A stretch of 64,000 bases of DNA from Blattamonas nauphoetae (Eukaryota; Preaxostyla; Oxymonadida). The stretch covers positions 1-64,000 of the forward strand of contig JARBJD010000262.1 in the NCBI GenBank assembly GCA_033064195.1, in the 5' to 3' direction. The notes under the pieces are model-generated. The model searched no databases and had not been told where the DNA came from. It saw nothing but the letters and a program-made list of their open reading frames with translations. A program made the position numbers and the translations under genes. Shown piece by piece: positions 22,857-33,768 of this stretch; position 1 is the first letter of the stretch; each line of letters opens with the position of its first letter.

Positions 22857-24665
22857 CTACTTCTTCTGTTTGGTGATCTCATCAAGACTCTTCCCCTTAG
22901 TTTCTTTCACCACGAAGATGATGAATACAATTGTGACTGCGCAGAGGATCGTGAACATTGTGAAAACCCAACGTGTGGTCATCCACAAAACAAGGCTGGG
23001 ATAGAGCTGAACAATGACCACGTTTGCGATCCAGTTCAGAGTGAGCATGACAGACATAGCTGTTCCACGGACCTTGACAGGGTAGAGCTCGCTCACCAGC
23101 ACAAAGAAGCATGGGCCTGGTCCAATCTCGAAGCCGAAGACAAACAAGAAGAGGCCTGATGAGAAGGAGGCATGGACAGACGAGGAGATGATGAGAACAG
23201 ACGGAATGGAAGATGTGTAGGAAAAAAGAAACAAGAGGACTAAGCGAGAAAACAAACCAGGAATGGAGAGAGCCCATTTCTTATCTTCAAGTGCAGGAAT
23301 AACAGTCGATAGAACAACGAGCAGATGGCCAACTCCCATGCACGAGAATCCTGCTGTCAGAAGTGGCTTGCGACCCAAGCAATCAACCTATAAAAAGATA
23401 ATTGATCAAAAATGGGACAGACCATAAAGACGGCGAGGATAGTGGAAAGGAGATTCCAGCCACCCACACCAACTGTGCACGAGAGTTTCGCGACCTGACC
23501 GACGACACCAGCCTCTGCGAACATGCTTGGGGAGTACATCACAATCGCATTGCAGCCGGACAATTGGCCCATCAGTGCAAGAACGACGCCGACAATGAAA
23601 GCTCGTTTGGAATAGAAGAGAGCTCCACAGAAGCTGATCTCTTCTTCCTCTGCGTCTTCACGACCAATTTGGGCAACTTCTTGGGTGTTTTGTTCGGGTG
23701 TGGCCTGCTCAGCCTCTTCTCCGCGGTACGTATCGCCTTCTGGTCGTCGTTCGGGATCAACTGTCTCATGTTGTGGGGCTTCGTCATCTGAGGTCGAAGG
23801 GTATGACGATGTGACCGTTTCAGTGGGCTGGGCCGTTTCAGGCTCAGTGGTTTGTTGAGGGGCATCAGTTTTGGGGTTGGTTTTGTCTTCGTCAGTTTTG
23901 GCTTTAGACTTCTTTGATAAGTAGCCGGATGACTCTGGGCAGAAAAAGAGCCCAATCAACAAGATGATCGGAAAGATTCCGATGATCCCAAATTCATAGC
24001 TGTGAAGAAAGAGGACCGCCGAGAGATCAAGAACGTGGAATGAACAGTATAGAACAACACACTGGTATCCGCCTTTAACAGCGTGGAACGCCAGGTTCAA
24101 CAGGTAATCAACAAGGATTCCAAGGCAGACCGACATCTGCCACATGGCTCCAATGGTTCCACGTCTCTTCGAACTGCATTGCTCGGAGACATAGAGAGGT
24201 CCGATTACCGTTAGAACACCAACAGGAAGACCGTCAAGAATTCTGAAAGTGATGAAAAGAGCGATGTGGGATTGGATGGACATCACGATCGTGCAGACAA
24301 TCATCCAGATTGAGCAGATGATCGCTAACCTCTTTGGTCCAATCTTATCAGAAATTGTTCCCCCAACGAGCGCCCTGAAATGACAAGAAAAGAGTGTCAC
24401 GTGATGAAAGTGAGGTTGAAGATTGATACCCAATTGTCGCTCCGATCAATACTGAAGAAGACATCAAGCCTCGCAAGCTAGCATCAAAATCACTCCATGG
24501 CTGTTCTGAAGTGTGTGGAGATCATAGTTTGGGACAATGAAAATAATATTGCGAGCAACCTTCCATAATTCCTGACGTGATAGATTGGTGGCTGCCGAAG
24601 GACATTCCTCCAGCAATCGCCATCAACAATGCAGCTTTATGATTGACACCAGTTTCAACAGTCAT
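22857..24665 (-). CDS. GLUT-like sugar transporter (MFS), six exons
   Basis: Model: complement of 22857-23155, 23258-23387, 23423-23999, 24063-24374, 24430-24505, 24560-24665. The exons sum to exactly 500 codons (499 residues), and all five introns (35-102 nt) are GT-AG. Two of them (24000-24062, 23156-23257) are multiples of three and were removed because splicing restores family spacing. Sugar-porter signatures are visible: VGGTISDKIGPKRLAI after TM2, RILDGLPVGVL, PESSGYL at the end of TM6, QLSGCNAIVMYSP in TM7, LGRKPLL, and FEIGPGP with SELYPVKVRG in the TM10 region, as in GLUT proteins. The central loop is longer and more acidic than usual (about 105 residues, Lys/Glu/Thr-rich). Expected role is facilitated or H+-coupled hexose uptake at a membrane; substrate unknown. 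Confidence 0.9.
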
Positions 24666-25004
24666 TACGTTTGATGAATGATGATAAAGATTTTTTCTGC
24701 CCTTAACTCGTCTCTGGAAGTTTCAATGCTCAATTCAAGAGGGGCTCCTGAATGGATGACATTGGAAACAGAGAAATACAACTGGATGCTCAAGAATTTT
24801 GGAGATAAGGATCGTAGAGATAGACTACGATTGAAATTCGACATCGAGATCGAACCATAAGGAACATTTCTGAATTGTCATTCTGGTTAGAAGCGAGATA
24901 AGCTATATTTACTCCTGTTTTTGATATATAACCTCGAATTTAAGCTATACTTGATCGTTAGATAGATTCTTTTCTAAGTTATCTCCCACACAAGACCAAG
25001 CGAA
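24666..25004. other. Divergent promoter region
   Basis: 339 bp between two divergently transcribed genes, AT-rich, with TATATAACC-like words near 24925. A 60-codon open frame at 24678-24860 has no support beyond openness. Confidence 0.45.
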
Positions 25005-28000
25005 ATGGGATTGGTGAACTCGCTGAATGCAGTTCCGATTGCATCAGCCACTGTATCACTTCTTGCATGTGTTTCAGTGGTTGTTGTATACCTTGTCGTT
25101 ACCCGACATCATCCAATCTTCACAGTGAGAATGCAGTATTGGCTCACTCACGTCGAGATTTTATATGCACTCACATTCTACCTTGCCCTCATCCCAAAAG
25201 GTGGTGCTGTTGTATCACTCATTAAAGTCTGACCGTCTCTTCATCATAATCTCCCTCTGTTTCACCAAGCAATTCGCTGTCACAGCTGCCCATGGATGGA
25301 TGCTTTGCTATACCATCACACAATATCTCATTGTTGTGTTTCAATATCGAAGAGTCTATTCTTCCCATTTCTTAATCAGATCAGGCCTACAAATTTGAGC
25401 CAATTTACCACGTCTGCATCTGGCTCTATTCGATCGTGACACTGGGCATCACAGGGATAGAATTAAGCTTGCGATACAACGGAACCGGTTTATATTTGTT
25501 CCTTGCATCTCATTTCTGCAGTCGTGATCGAGAAATTGATCGATGAGCTCGTCTCACGATGCATCACTTGCTACGGTCTTATCATTGTTGTGGATGTGAT
25601 ATGCATTGTGTATGTCGCTCTTTCACAGTATCCGTCCAGGCTTAATATTCACGTTGAGTTGGCCATCCACAAAATGCGAAAGGCCTCAGCGAGCCCTCGA
25701 CTCGTCAAGCGATACCGAAAGATTTCGATTGAACTTCTTGGTTTGCTGCATCTCGGTTTTATTGTTTGTAGTGATGAATGTTGGATACACAGTGGTGCAC
25801 ATTTTGTGGGTGATTGATTGCTTCCTGACCTTTTTTATGGATGATTGGACTCGTCACGAAACAAACACATTCCATGTGATTCAACACGTTCTCACTCCTT
25901 TAGCAGGAGTTTTCAACACCATTGTGTATTATTCTGAAGTTCGAGATCGAGTGTTTCGGAAATGCCGGACCAAACAGAAAGGCCGGAGAAAGCATATCGA
26001 AGGAAGCCTTAAACAAACCCTTTTAAGCTACGACATGTTCTCCCATCCTGATGAATTGGCAGGGGGATTAGTGGAAGCGTTGGCAGATGCATCGTTACCA
26101 GTTACTATGGAACGAACAGACAAAATGAAGAAAAAGGATTATCTAAAGCGAGTCAAACAACAATGGGATGCGGAACACTCACCAGACATGGCTGGAGATA
26201 ATCTTCTTCATGGTGAAGACGACTGGACATCTTCTACTCCTGCTCCTGTGAATGATCAAAGGGAACAAACTGCTGAGACAAAATCATCAAAAACACAAAC
26301 CCCCCAACTTCTTTTTGACACCTTTCCGCTCCGTGGTGAAGTACAAACATCAACGCCACACACATTAACATCTCCATTTCCTGGCCCGCATCAATTCTCA
26401 CCTGGAACCTTCTTCGTTACTGTCTTCAACCCATTCGCCTTGGATGTGTTCGATCCTCCTCCAATGCCATCTAATTTGGATTCTTCAACGATTACATTCG
26501 CTCCACACTCCTCACCTGCACCTTCATCGCTGAAAACGTCGCGAACAGTCCTGATAACGTCCGGTCATGTTACACCATGCTTTGTACGATCCGAAGAGCT
26601 TGGCGGTGTCTGGAACAACAAGAAAGACCAGCGGTTGCACGATTTGTATGTTCTGCTCTCAAAACCCCCTCCATCTTCGCCCAACCAATCGCCACAGCCC
26701 ATCCCGGACTCTCCGACCCTCCAACCCACAGGTCGAGCGCTCCCTCCGTCCCTTTTGCTCTTTTCGATGACATACAATCTTGGGAACATGTATCCCTCAG
26801 ATTTGGTGAACCTTCTTGTCGGTTCACATCCATCATTCCCAAAATCAGAAAATCCCCTCAATTCGGCACCCGCGAATAAATTCGACATTATTTATCTCGG
26901 ATTTCAGGAATCGCGGTTCAATTACAACAAAGAAGTGGAGAAAGGTCGAATTGACCCAACTTTCTTCCCTTCGACGCTTCCTGCATTTTTGAGGGATATC
27001 CTGCGAGATACACACTATCAGGCTGCTTCCTCGACTTTATTCTCCATCCGCTGCTTTGTCTTTGTCCGTCACGAACTGAGACCACATGTGCTGCTCACTC
27101 GAACATCGTCCGAAGCTGTTGGACAATTCCAGCTCTTCGGAAACAAGGGAGGGACCTCTGTGTTGATCGGGATCGGAGAAGAGCGGAATGGTGACAGAAC
27201 AGAGCGGAGAGTGGTCGGGATGGAAGGAATTGAGGGTGGACTCGACCTGAACAAGACGATCGGAGGATCTGTCCAAACACACTCCTTCCGAAAGGGAATC
27301 GGATCGACCCTTATTTCGCTTGTGAACTGCCATCTGCATGCTCATGCTTGGCGAGGATGGGAACGGATGGACAATGTCCGCTCGATCTTCGCTGGAATGA
27401 GCAACCGAATTGTCGGTCAGGGATGGCCCGTCGGAGCGAAGGAAGGAGGAACGACGAGTGGGAAGGAAGTTCAGACGAAGTTTGCGATCCCAGCTGCTCA
27501 GCTTCTGGAGCGGTTCACTGAACTTGATCGAGATCCACTCCAAACACCTTCAGACCCATCTTCCCCTCCCTATCCATCGCCCTCCCCATCACCCCACTTT
27601 CGGCAGTCTGGCCAGCCCAGCATTCTCACTCTTCTCGATCCTGTTGTGAACGTGCTTTCGCAGTTGGATGTGACAAGCCTTGTGGACTACGCTGTGTTTC
27701 TGGGAGATCTGAACTATCGTCTGGACGTGCCGTTTGACGCTGCAATGCGAGATTTGTACCGCTTCGGAAGTTTTGCGGTGAAGCACACGGCAGAAGAGGA
27801 GTGGCGGAAGAACATCCTGACGCATCGAGAGCAGTTCTGGTCGAGAAGGAAGGTGGAAGAGCGAAGACAAGAACAGGAAATGAACAGACACTCCATCGCT
27901 CTGAGTGGGCACGAGGGGATGGACTACAGCCGAGCCTCACTCTCTCCTCTCCCCTCGCCTTCTCCCTCACCTCTCTCCCCTCTGCCGAAAGTGGGCTCGT

Positions 28001-29802
28001 TGGAAGGATCACTTCACGTTCTGTCGTCTCGTCTGTCTCGCTTCGACCAACTCAGGCGACAGCGATCAAAGCATCGAGTCTTCTTCCTCTTCTCCGAGCC
28101 CGCATCGTTTGGATTCCTTCCCACATACCGTCTCGTCCACCACAGACGAGCATTTAACGAAGAGAGGGAAGAGGGGAAGATGAAGGGGTTCACAGGAATG
28201 GAAGAGGGAGACAACGAGAGAGAGGAGGAGGGAAGAAGAGAGAGGGAGGACGAAGAACGGAGAAACAAGGAGAGAGTGGTTGTGTATTCGAACAAGAACA
28301 AACAAACCCCATCCTTCACAGATCGGATTCTGCTGAGCACGCCGATCGGGAGAAGTTGGGGATGGGACAGCAACGACCCAGACTCCACCCAACTCCAACT
28401 CCACTCGACCTCAGCCGCTTCACGACGACACCACTCTGCCCGAAGTGTCTGCCAACCACCAACGAAACCCACAAGCCATCCATTCGACTGCACAACGAGT
28501 GACCACGCTCCAGTCACAGCTGTGACTCGCGTGTGGCTCAATCCTCCAACACACTCACTCAGCGGAGTCCCATCTTTGGAAGAGAAAAGCGGTGGCGAGC
28601 ACAGGAGGCCTGTCTTCGCGCTGCAAGAGACCATTCTGTCGCTGAGTGTGGGTATCCATTCTGTTGAGATTCCCGCACTGACAACACTGTCACCCGATGG
28701 GGCCTGCGATTGTTTGGTGTCTGTGGTCCCGTCGTCGCTTGTCCCGTCAATGGCAATGAACTCGCCGAGTGCTTTTGGAGGAGGGAAGAGCATGAACACG
28801 GTCTTAACAAGCACAGTGAAAGGAACGGGGAAGCAGAAGGTGTGGGTCGGAAGAGGAGAGCTGTGCATGCAGCGGACGAGTGTGGAGAGTGGGGGAAGTG
28901 CTGGCGGAAAGGGTGTGTTGGAGAGGGAGACGGGATATCAGCATTTTGACAGCGACTCGTTCCGCTTTGATTTGTTCTCCTCGCAGCTGCAGTATTCATT
29001 TGACTCGCACCTCCTCTCGCTTCTCTCGTCAGCCTTCATCTCTCCCAACACTCCACTCACATCATCTCCAACACACGTCCTCCTCACACTGAAAGCGTCC
29101 TCACTCATCGACATCTTATCCAACTCGATCGAGTCCACTCTGAGCTGCTACGGCATGCACGTCCTTGTGAGCGATGCTGGGCTGGTGGGAGAGGACAGTG
29201 TGGTGGGCGAAGCCTCGTTCAGACTGGGCGTGGCCGGAAAAGTGGGAGGAGAGATGGGTGAGGAAGGGCTGACAGGCGAGGCGGAGGAAGAGGAGAGTGG
29301 AGTGAGCTTGGGAGTGTTGGGAGGTGTGCTGGAAAGAGAGATCGAACTGCTTGTGGAGATCCCACAGAACAGTCGCTTTGTTTCTGAGGTTGAGAAGATG
29401 ATTAATCAAGCAAACCAACAAGCGCAGACCCAAACTTCCACACCTCAACTGAAAGCAACATTCTTCAACGCTGACTCTGTCTCGCTGTACCTCACCTCCT
29501 CCCACCCAACCGCCACCCACCCACTCATGCTCCACACCCAACCATCACTGGACAAGTCGTCTTTGCACCTTGTCCCATCACTCCTGCAGTTTGGGCATCA
29601 GCTGAGTCGAGGACGGGACACGTGGAAGTGGGAGGAGTTGGCCGTTGCTGAAGAGATTCTGATTGAACTGGTCTCGGTTCTGTTCTCGTCGAAGAAGGTG
29701 CATCTGGTTCTTCCGATTGTGAAGGATACCGTCCTGACGGGAGTTGTATCGCTCGGGATGAGCATCAGAGTTGGCAGGAAGAAGGAGCGAAGAGGAGGAT
29801 GA
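25005..29802 (+). CDS. Seven-TM receptor fused to inositol polyphosphate 5-phosphatase
   Basis: Model: 25005-25226, 25270-25353, 25385-25487, 25522-25740, 25772-29802; introns of 31-43 nt; 1,552 residues. Residues 1-270 hold seven hydrophobic helices. TM3 is AHGWMLCYTITQYLIVVFQY. TM7 (HVIQHVLTPLAGVFNTIVYY) has the Pro-Leu-x-Gly-x-x-Asn pattern of cAMP-receptor-like GPCRs. After a basic coil and Pro/Ser-rich linker, residues about 542-1130 form the phosphatase: MTYNLGNMYPSD, FQLFGNKGGTSVLIGIG, VNCHLHAHA, FLGDLNYRLD, PSFTDRIL (usual PxWCDRIL) and TSDHAPVTAVTRV. A 400-residue unknown C-terminal region follows. TM6, TM7 and the whole enzyme share the single last exon, so the fusion does not depend on splice prediction. 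It would remove 5-phosphates from phosphoinositides or inositol phosphates at a membrane under receptor control (inferred). Confidence 0.88.
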
Positions 29803-30192
29803 CAGAGAAGACACCCCTCAACTATTCTCTTCATTATAGTCTCTCAATTATTCTTTATTATCCATCTCATCTCAAATATGTTTGTTTTTTGTCCATTCTC
29901 GAAAGAGTCGAGACGGAGCGGAGTCTTTTCAACAAAAGACAGACGGTAATGTTAAGACAAAATCAAGATGCAAAACATGAAAAACATATGGTTGAAAACT
30001 CAATCATCCATTCTCCCTTTGTTGTTGACAAGGCAGAGTTTTTTGGTAGTCGAGGTGTAAAAACCTATAATTGGCGATGTTGAGATAGCGCATGAACGGG
30101 ATCAGTGAGAAGAAAGGAAAATGTGGACAAACGCTGTCATACAGCTAACACGGTCCCTCTGATCAGGGCTGATACAACAATTCTTGACGATC
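29803..30192. other. Convergent intergenic spacer
   Basis: 390 bp between convergent genes, AT-rich. A short open frame reads on past the phosphatase stop codon but has no support; nothing else seen. Confidence 0.45.
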
Positions 30193-31105
30193 CTACGAAA
30201 TGAACCCGTCATTGTGGAAAACCGGGTTTTGAAAGTCGGGTCCTGGAAGACGACTTCCATACGGATGAGTTGGAGCAACCGGCTCCGCTAAATCTCGGAA
30301 ACCGGGAGGCATTGACTCGTCCTCAACAAGACCGGTTTGGACCGCCCATCCATGATACTCGAAGATATGGTCGCACAATCGCTGGAGCTCCGATAATTTG
30401 CGCGTATCTTTCACGGGGACATTTGTGTGGTCCGATATATCGATTTTGAACTTGGAACGAGCTTGTCCGTATCCATCCTGATTTGGGTCGAGAATGTATT
30501 CCCCATTTTGGGAGAACGCCCTCCGGCCTTTTATGATTGAGCAATTGGCGGATGTGGTGTTGATATCGACTATTTCTTCCAGTCGGTAGCTGAGAGCCTT
30601 AGGTTTCTTACAGAACAAAAATTTGGCAATGTGTGATGGATGAACGAGAATAAGGAGTGAATTCTCGTCAAAATTAAACTTGTAGACAGATTTGGTTGAA
30701 CCAACAGCAAAACCAATCTAGAATTCATGAGAGATGAATGGCGGCGATACCAGCATAAATACGAACATGGAAAAGATAATTGGTATCTAAAGAAGTGAAA
30801 AAATGGGAGAGATACAGAAAGAAAGGCTGTTCCTTTGAAAATAATCATGCAGGCTAATCCACCACCAAATATAAGGAGAAGGACGAAAGCAAGAAATTCT
30901 TTTAATAGGACAGAGCCAGCTGAAAGAGATGAATCAAGAAAAAGAGACTTGTAAAAGTTAGAGTTCCACGAGGACGTACAAAGCGGCGATTTGGGAGAGG
31001 TGGAGGCATTGAGTTGAGTCGGTTATACCTGAGATAATGGGTTGATCCAGTTCGGGTTGTGACTGTGATGATGGACAATGGTAGTTCAAAAGATGAAGTG
31101 ATCAT
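30193..31105 (-). CDS. Two-helix membrane protein, unknown family, four exons
   Basis: Model: complement of 30193-30717, 30751-30786, 30816-30919, 30970-31105. Exons sum to 267 codons (266 residues), with introns of 33, 29 and 50 nt, all GT-AG. The middle exon is only 36 nt. The N-terminal 45 residues are basic and Pro-rich (PPPLPNRRFVRPP). Two adjacent hydrophobic helices follow: EFLAFVLLLIFGGGLACMII and IPIIFSMFVFMLIGFAVG, the second assembled across the 36-nt exon. The rest is soluble, with a Pro-rich end (PGPDFQNPVF). I do not recognise the family. Phase agreement across four exons argues strongly that it is real. The foldback element begins only 63 bp upstream of its start codon. Confidence 0.7.
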
Positions 31106-31338
31106 TTTATTCAAGGTGGAAAAATGAAGTTTGGTCAGGGTCAGTCCAGGATTTCTGATTGTGACCTGCAGTCATGGACAAAAGTCCTCGGCAGAGGGCG
31201 ATGAAGTTTATGAACAGATCATTTCTTTCACTTTTTTTCTAATCACTTCAGTCCACTCTAACTTTGCATTTTCTGAAAAAGAAACTAGGCATGGCTGACC
31301 GGCCAAAAGTGCCGGTCAGTGTCCCCCTTGAATAATTA

Positions 31339-31687
31339 TAGACCCTCCACAAAACCGGTTTTATTTATTAAACCGGCTAAAATCAAAATAAGACGTTTCA
31401 TCCACAATTTCGCCATAATCTCTTAACACGCTACGTAATACACCATTTCAAGAAGAACTAGTGATTTTTCAAAAACCAAGAAGTGACAAAAAGAAGGCAT
31501 TTTCCCCATTCTTTGGACACTTTCTCATGTTTTTTTTGCGATTTTGATGATATTCTCTCTTATCAAACTACCGTTCCCATGTTTCTAAGAGTTATTAAAG
31601 TACAATTCTTGCATTATATTGTGAAAAATGACCTTATAATCAATAAAACCGGTTTTGTATATTTTAGCCGGTTTTGTGGAGGGACTA
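31339..31687. mobile_element. 349-bp MITE, TTA target duplication
   Basis: TIRs TAGACCCTCCACAAAACCGG (left) and TAGTCCCTCCACAAAACCGG (right, complement) with further inner match (CCGGCTAAAAT). TTA flanks at 31336-31338 and 31688-31690. hAT-like copies 2 and 3 lack it at the same site (AATAATTAAAAGGG in copy 2). Tourist-like (PIF/Harbinger-driven) by its TSD; a TA-TSD reading is possible. Confidence 0.8.
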
Positions 31688-31812
31688 TTAAAAGGGTCAG
31701 ATCTCAGCACTTCTATAAATCACGTTCTATAATCCAGAAATCGGCGAGCAAGCAGATATACATATCAAGATTTGCTTGCAGAAGCCGATCGGAAGCCTCC
31801 TTTTTCCGTTTC

Positions 31813-33759
31813 ATGGAGATAACTACAACAATGGGATTGGTGATCTCACACATCACATTCCCCAACATACCACGAATCGATCAGCAAACACAGCCCAAAA
31901 GATCTCCACGATGTTGACGAAGCGAGTGCTTTTGCAATCGTGAAACTTTATGCTCTCGACCAGGTTTCACGTCGTGACTCGTAGTCAAGCACAAGCCAAG
32001 ACTCCGACACAATCTGGCTCTTCGAAAGCTCACCGCACTTACCATCTCTGTCAATATGTCTTGATTTGTACGCACTTTCCTTTCACTTTTTCATCATTTT
32101 ACCTCATTTTCCTTGATCGCCTCTGTGCTTTCAGACTGATGTTGAGAATGAACTGTTCTCCTTTCTGCTTCGTGATCGCTCTTTTGTACATCGAGTGTCT
32201 CCGGACAGACTGTGGCGTGCGCTTCACCTCTCACAACGCCCACACCCTCTTCCTCACAGCGTTTCATCTCCTCTCCTTTTCATCTTCCTTTCAGCACCGT
32301 TGTCTCCACAAAGTGTCTCGACGACCAATTTTTCTTCAACAAGCACTACGCCCACCTCGGAGGCATCGCTCCTCTTTGACGTCTGTCACTTCGAGCAGTT
32401 TTTCCACAGGATCCGCGACACTGTATATCCACCGCTGGCAGGCTCGCAGCTTTCTGCCAAAACGGAGTCATCAGACTTGTCGATCGACACGAAACAACCT
32501 TCCAATCCGGAAAGTGTGTTCATCATTGTTCTATGAAGTCTCTCTGCTTCTCATCATGTTTCCCAACCTCTCCTTTCAGTATCCACTCCGTTTTCTTCCA
32601 TATCGACGCTGTCTTCGCTGACCGTGCACTCCAAAGTGTTTATTCCAGCCAGTCGGCGTCTCAGCGAAGACCGCGAACGCCACAAACTCGAAGCGCAGCG
32701 GGAAAGCTTCTTGATGGCCCAGGAAGACCTCAGTGCCATCCCGCCGACGCCCCCTCACATCACCGCCGAGTCTGGCTCTTTCCCACCCGTTCCACAGACT
32801 AAATCGCTTGATGTTGCACACTATTTCTATCCTCTGCCCCCAACCCTATCATATTCACTATTTCGGTACCGATCGTATGGATCTGTCCAACAGACACTGT
32901 CGTGGGGAAATAACGGTTCACCCCCACCTGTGTCGTCGCCCAATGATCCCGAGGGACTAACAGGCAGCTTCTTCTTCACTGACAAACAGTCATCCCTGCC
33001 GCCCGTCACGCACCTCACAACAACTTCCTTCGCCTTCCTGCTCGCCCATCTTCTGCAGATGAAAGGCATCCAGCCGTCCTCTTCTTTGTTTCCGACCCTT
33101 CCACCGTCGCTTGCTGTCACTCCTCCTGTCGGCACCAGCGTTTCGCCCGTGTTCTTCTCCCCGACACAACCAGCGCCATCGCCAGCCACGCTTGCCAACC
33201 CGACTGCCCCCCGCACCCCAACACAGCTGATCCTGCCGTACTCTCCGCTTCCAAAGCTCGTGCTCAATTGTCTCTCGCCTAATTGATCACATGCGGTGCT
33301 GGAGAAGACACCGGCCCAGCCTGCTCAGCACACCTTGGGACTGCAGCGATTGAACCTCAACAGCCACGTGCTGCTCCCCCTCTCTCTCCTGAAGAGCACA
33401 GGCGAGTCTGTCAGCACTCCCAACCTCACTGATCGCCACCACCAGCTGGACAGGACAGACGCAGCTGACGTGCTTCGGAGCTCGTCGGCTGCTCCCCTCC
33501 TTACGCACCGCACGGACGAGGCGAGTTCTCAGCCAGCCGAGCAGAAGCTTCCCACTACGATCACCGTTCTTGGAACACAGCCAGCCTCCAAACCCCGCTC
33601 GTCTCTTCTGATCCGTCAGTCTCCTCCAGCACCGTCGCCTGGACGGACACAGCTCTCCCCAATACAACTCCTCACCCTCCCGCACTTCACAAAACTCGCT
33701 GTCGATCCCAATCCATCAGCGGACTCGCAGCACGTGCTGGATCGACCACTCTCGGTGGT
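31813..33759 (+). pseudogene. Cyclin gene of hAT-like copy 1, broken
   Basis: Same exon-intron order as the intact cyclin of copy 2, but with a 1-nt loss soon after the start codon and a 56-bp deletion within the cyclin box (junction near 32371-32380). The deletion removes the segment after HLGGIAP and shifts the frame. Both lesions are shared with copy 3. The distal exon (32586-33286) is still open to TGA. The frame then continues past that TGA to 33759, where the Mutator-like element at 33769 interrupts it. Confidence 0.8.
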
Positions 33760-33768
33760 CCTCCCGCA

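Noticed and set aside
24678-24860. Small plus-strand gene in the divergent promoter region
   Set aside because: Only 60 codons, no features, and placed in a likely promoter.
31483-31917. Open frame spanning the MITE and the start of hAT-like copy 1
   Set aside because: It crosses the MITE boundary and its coding-like part is the cyclin first exon in another frame.
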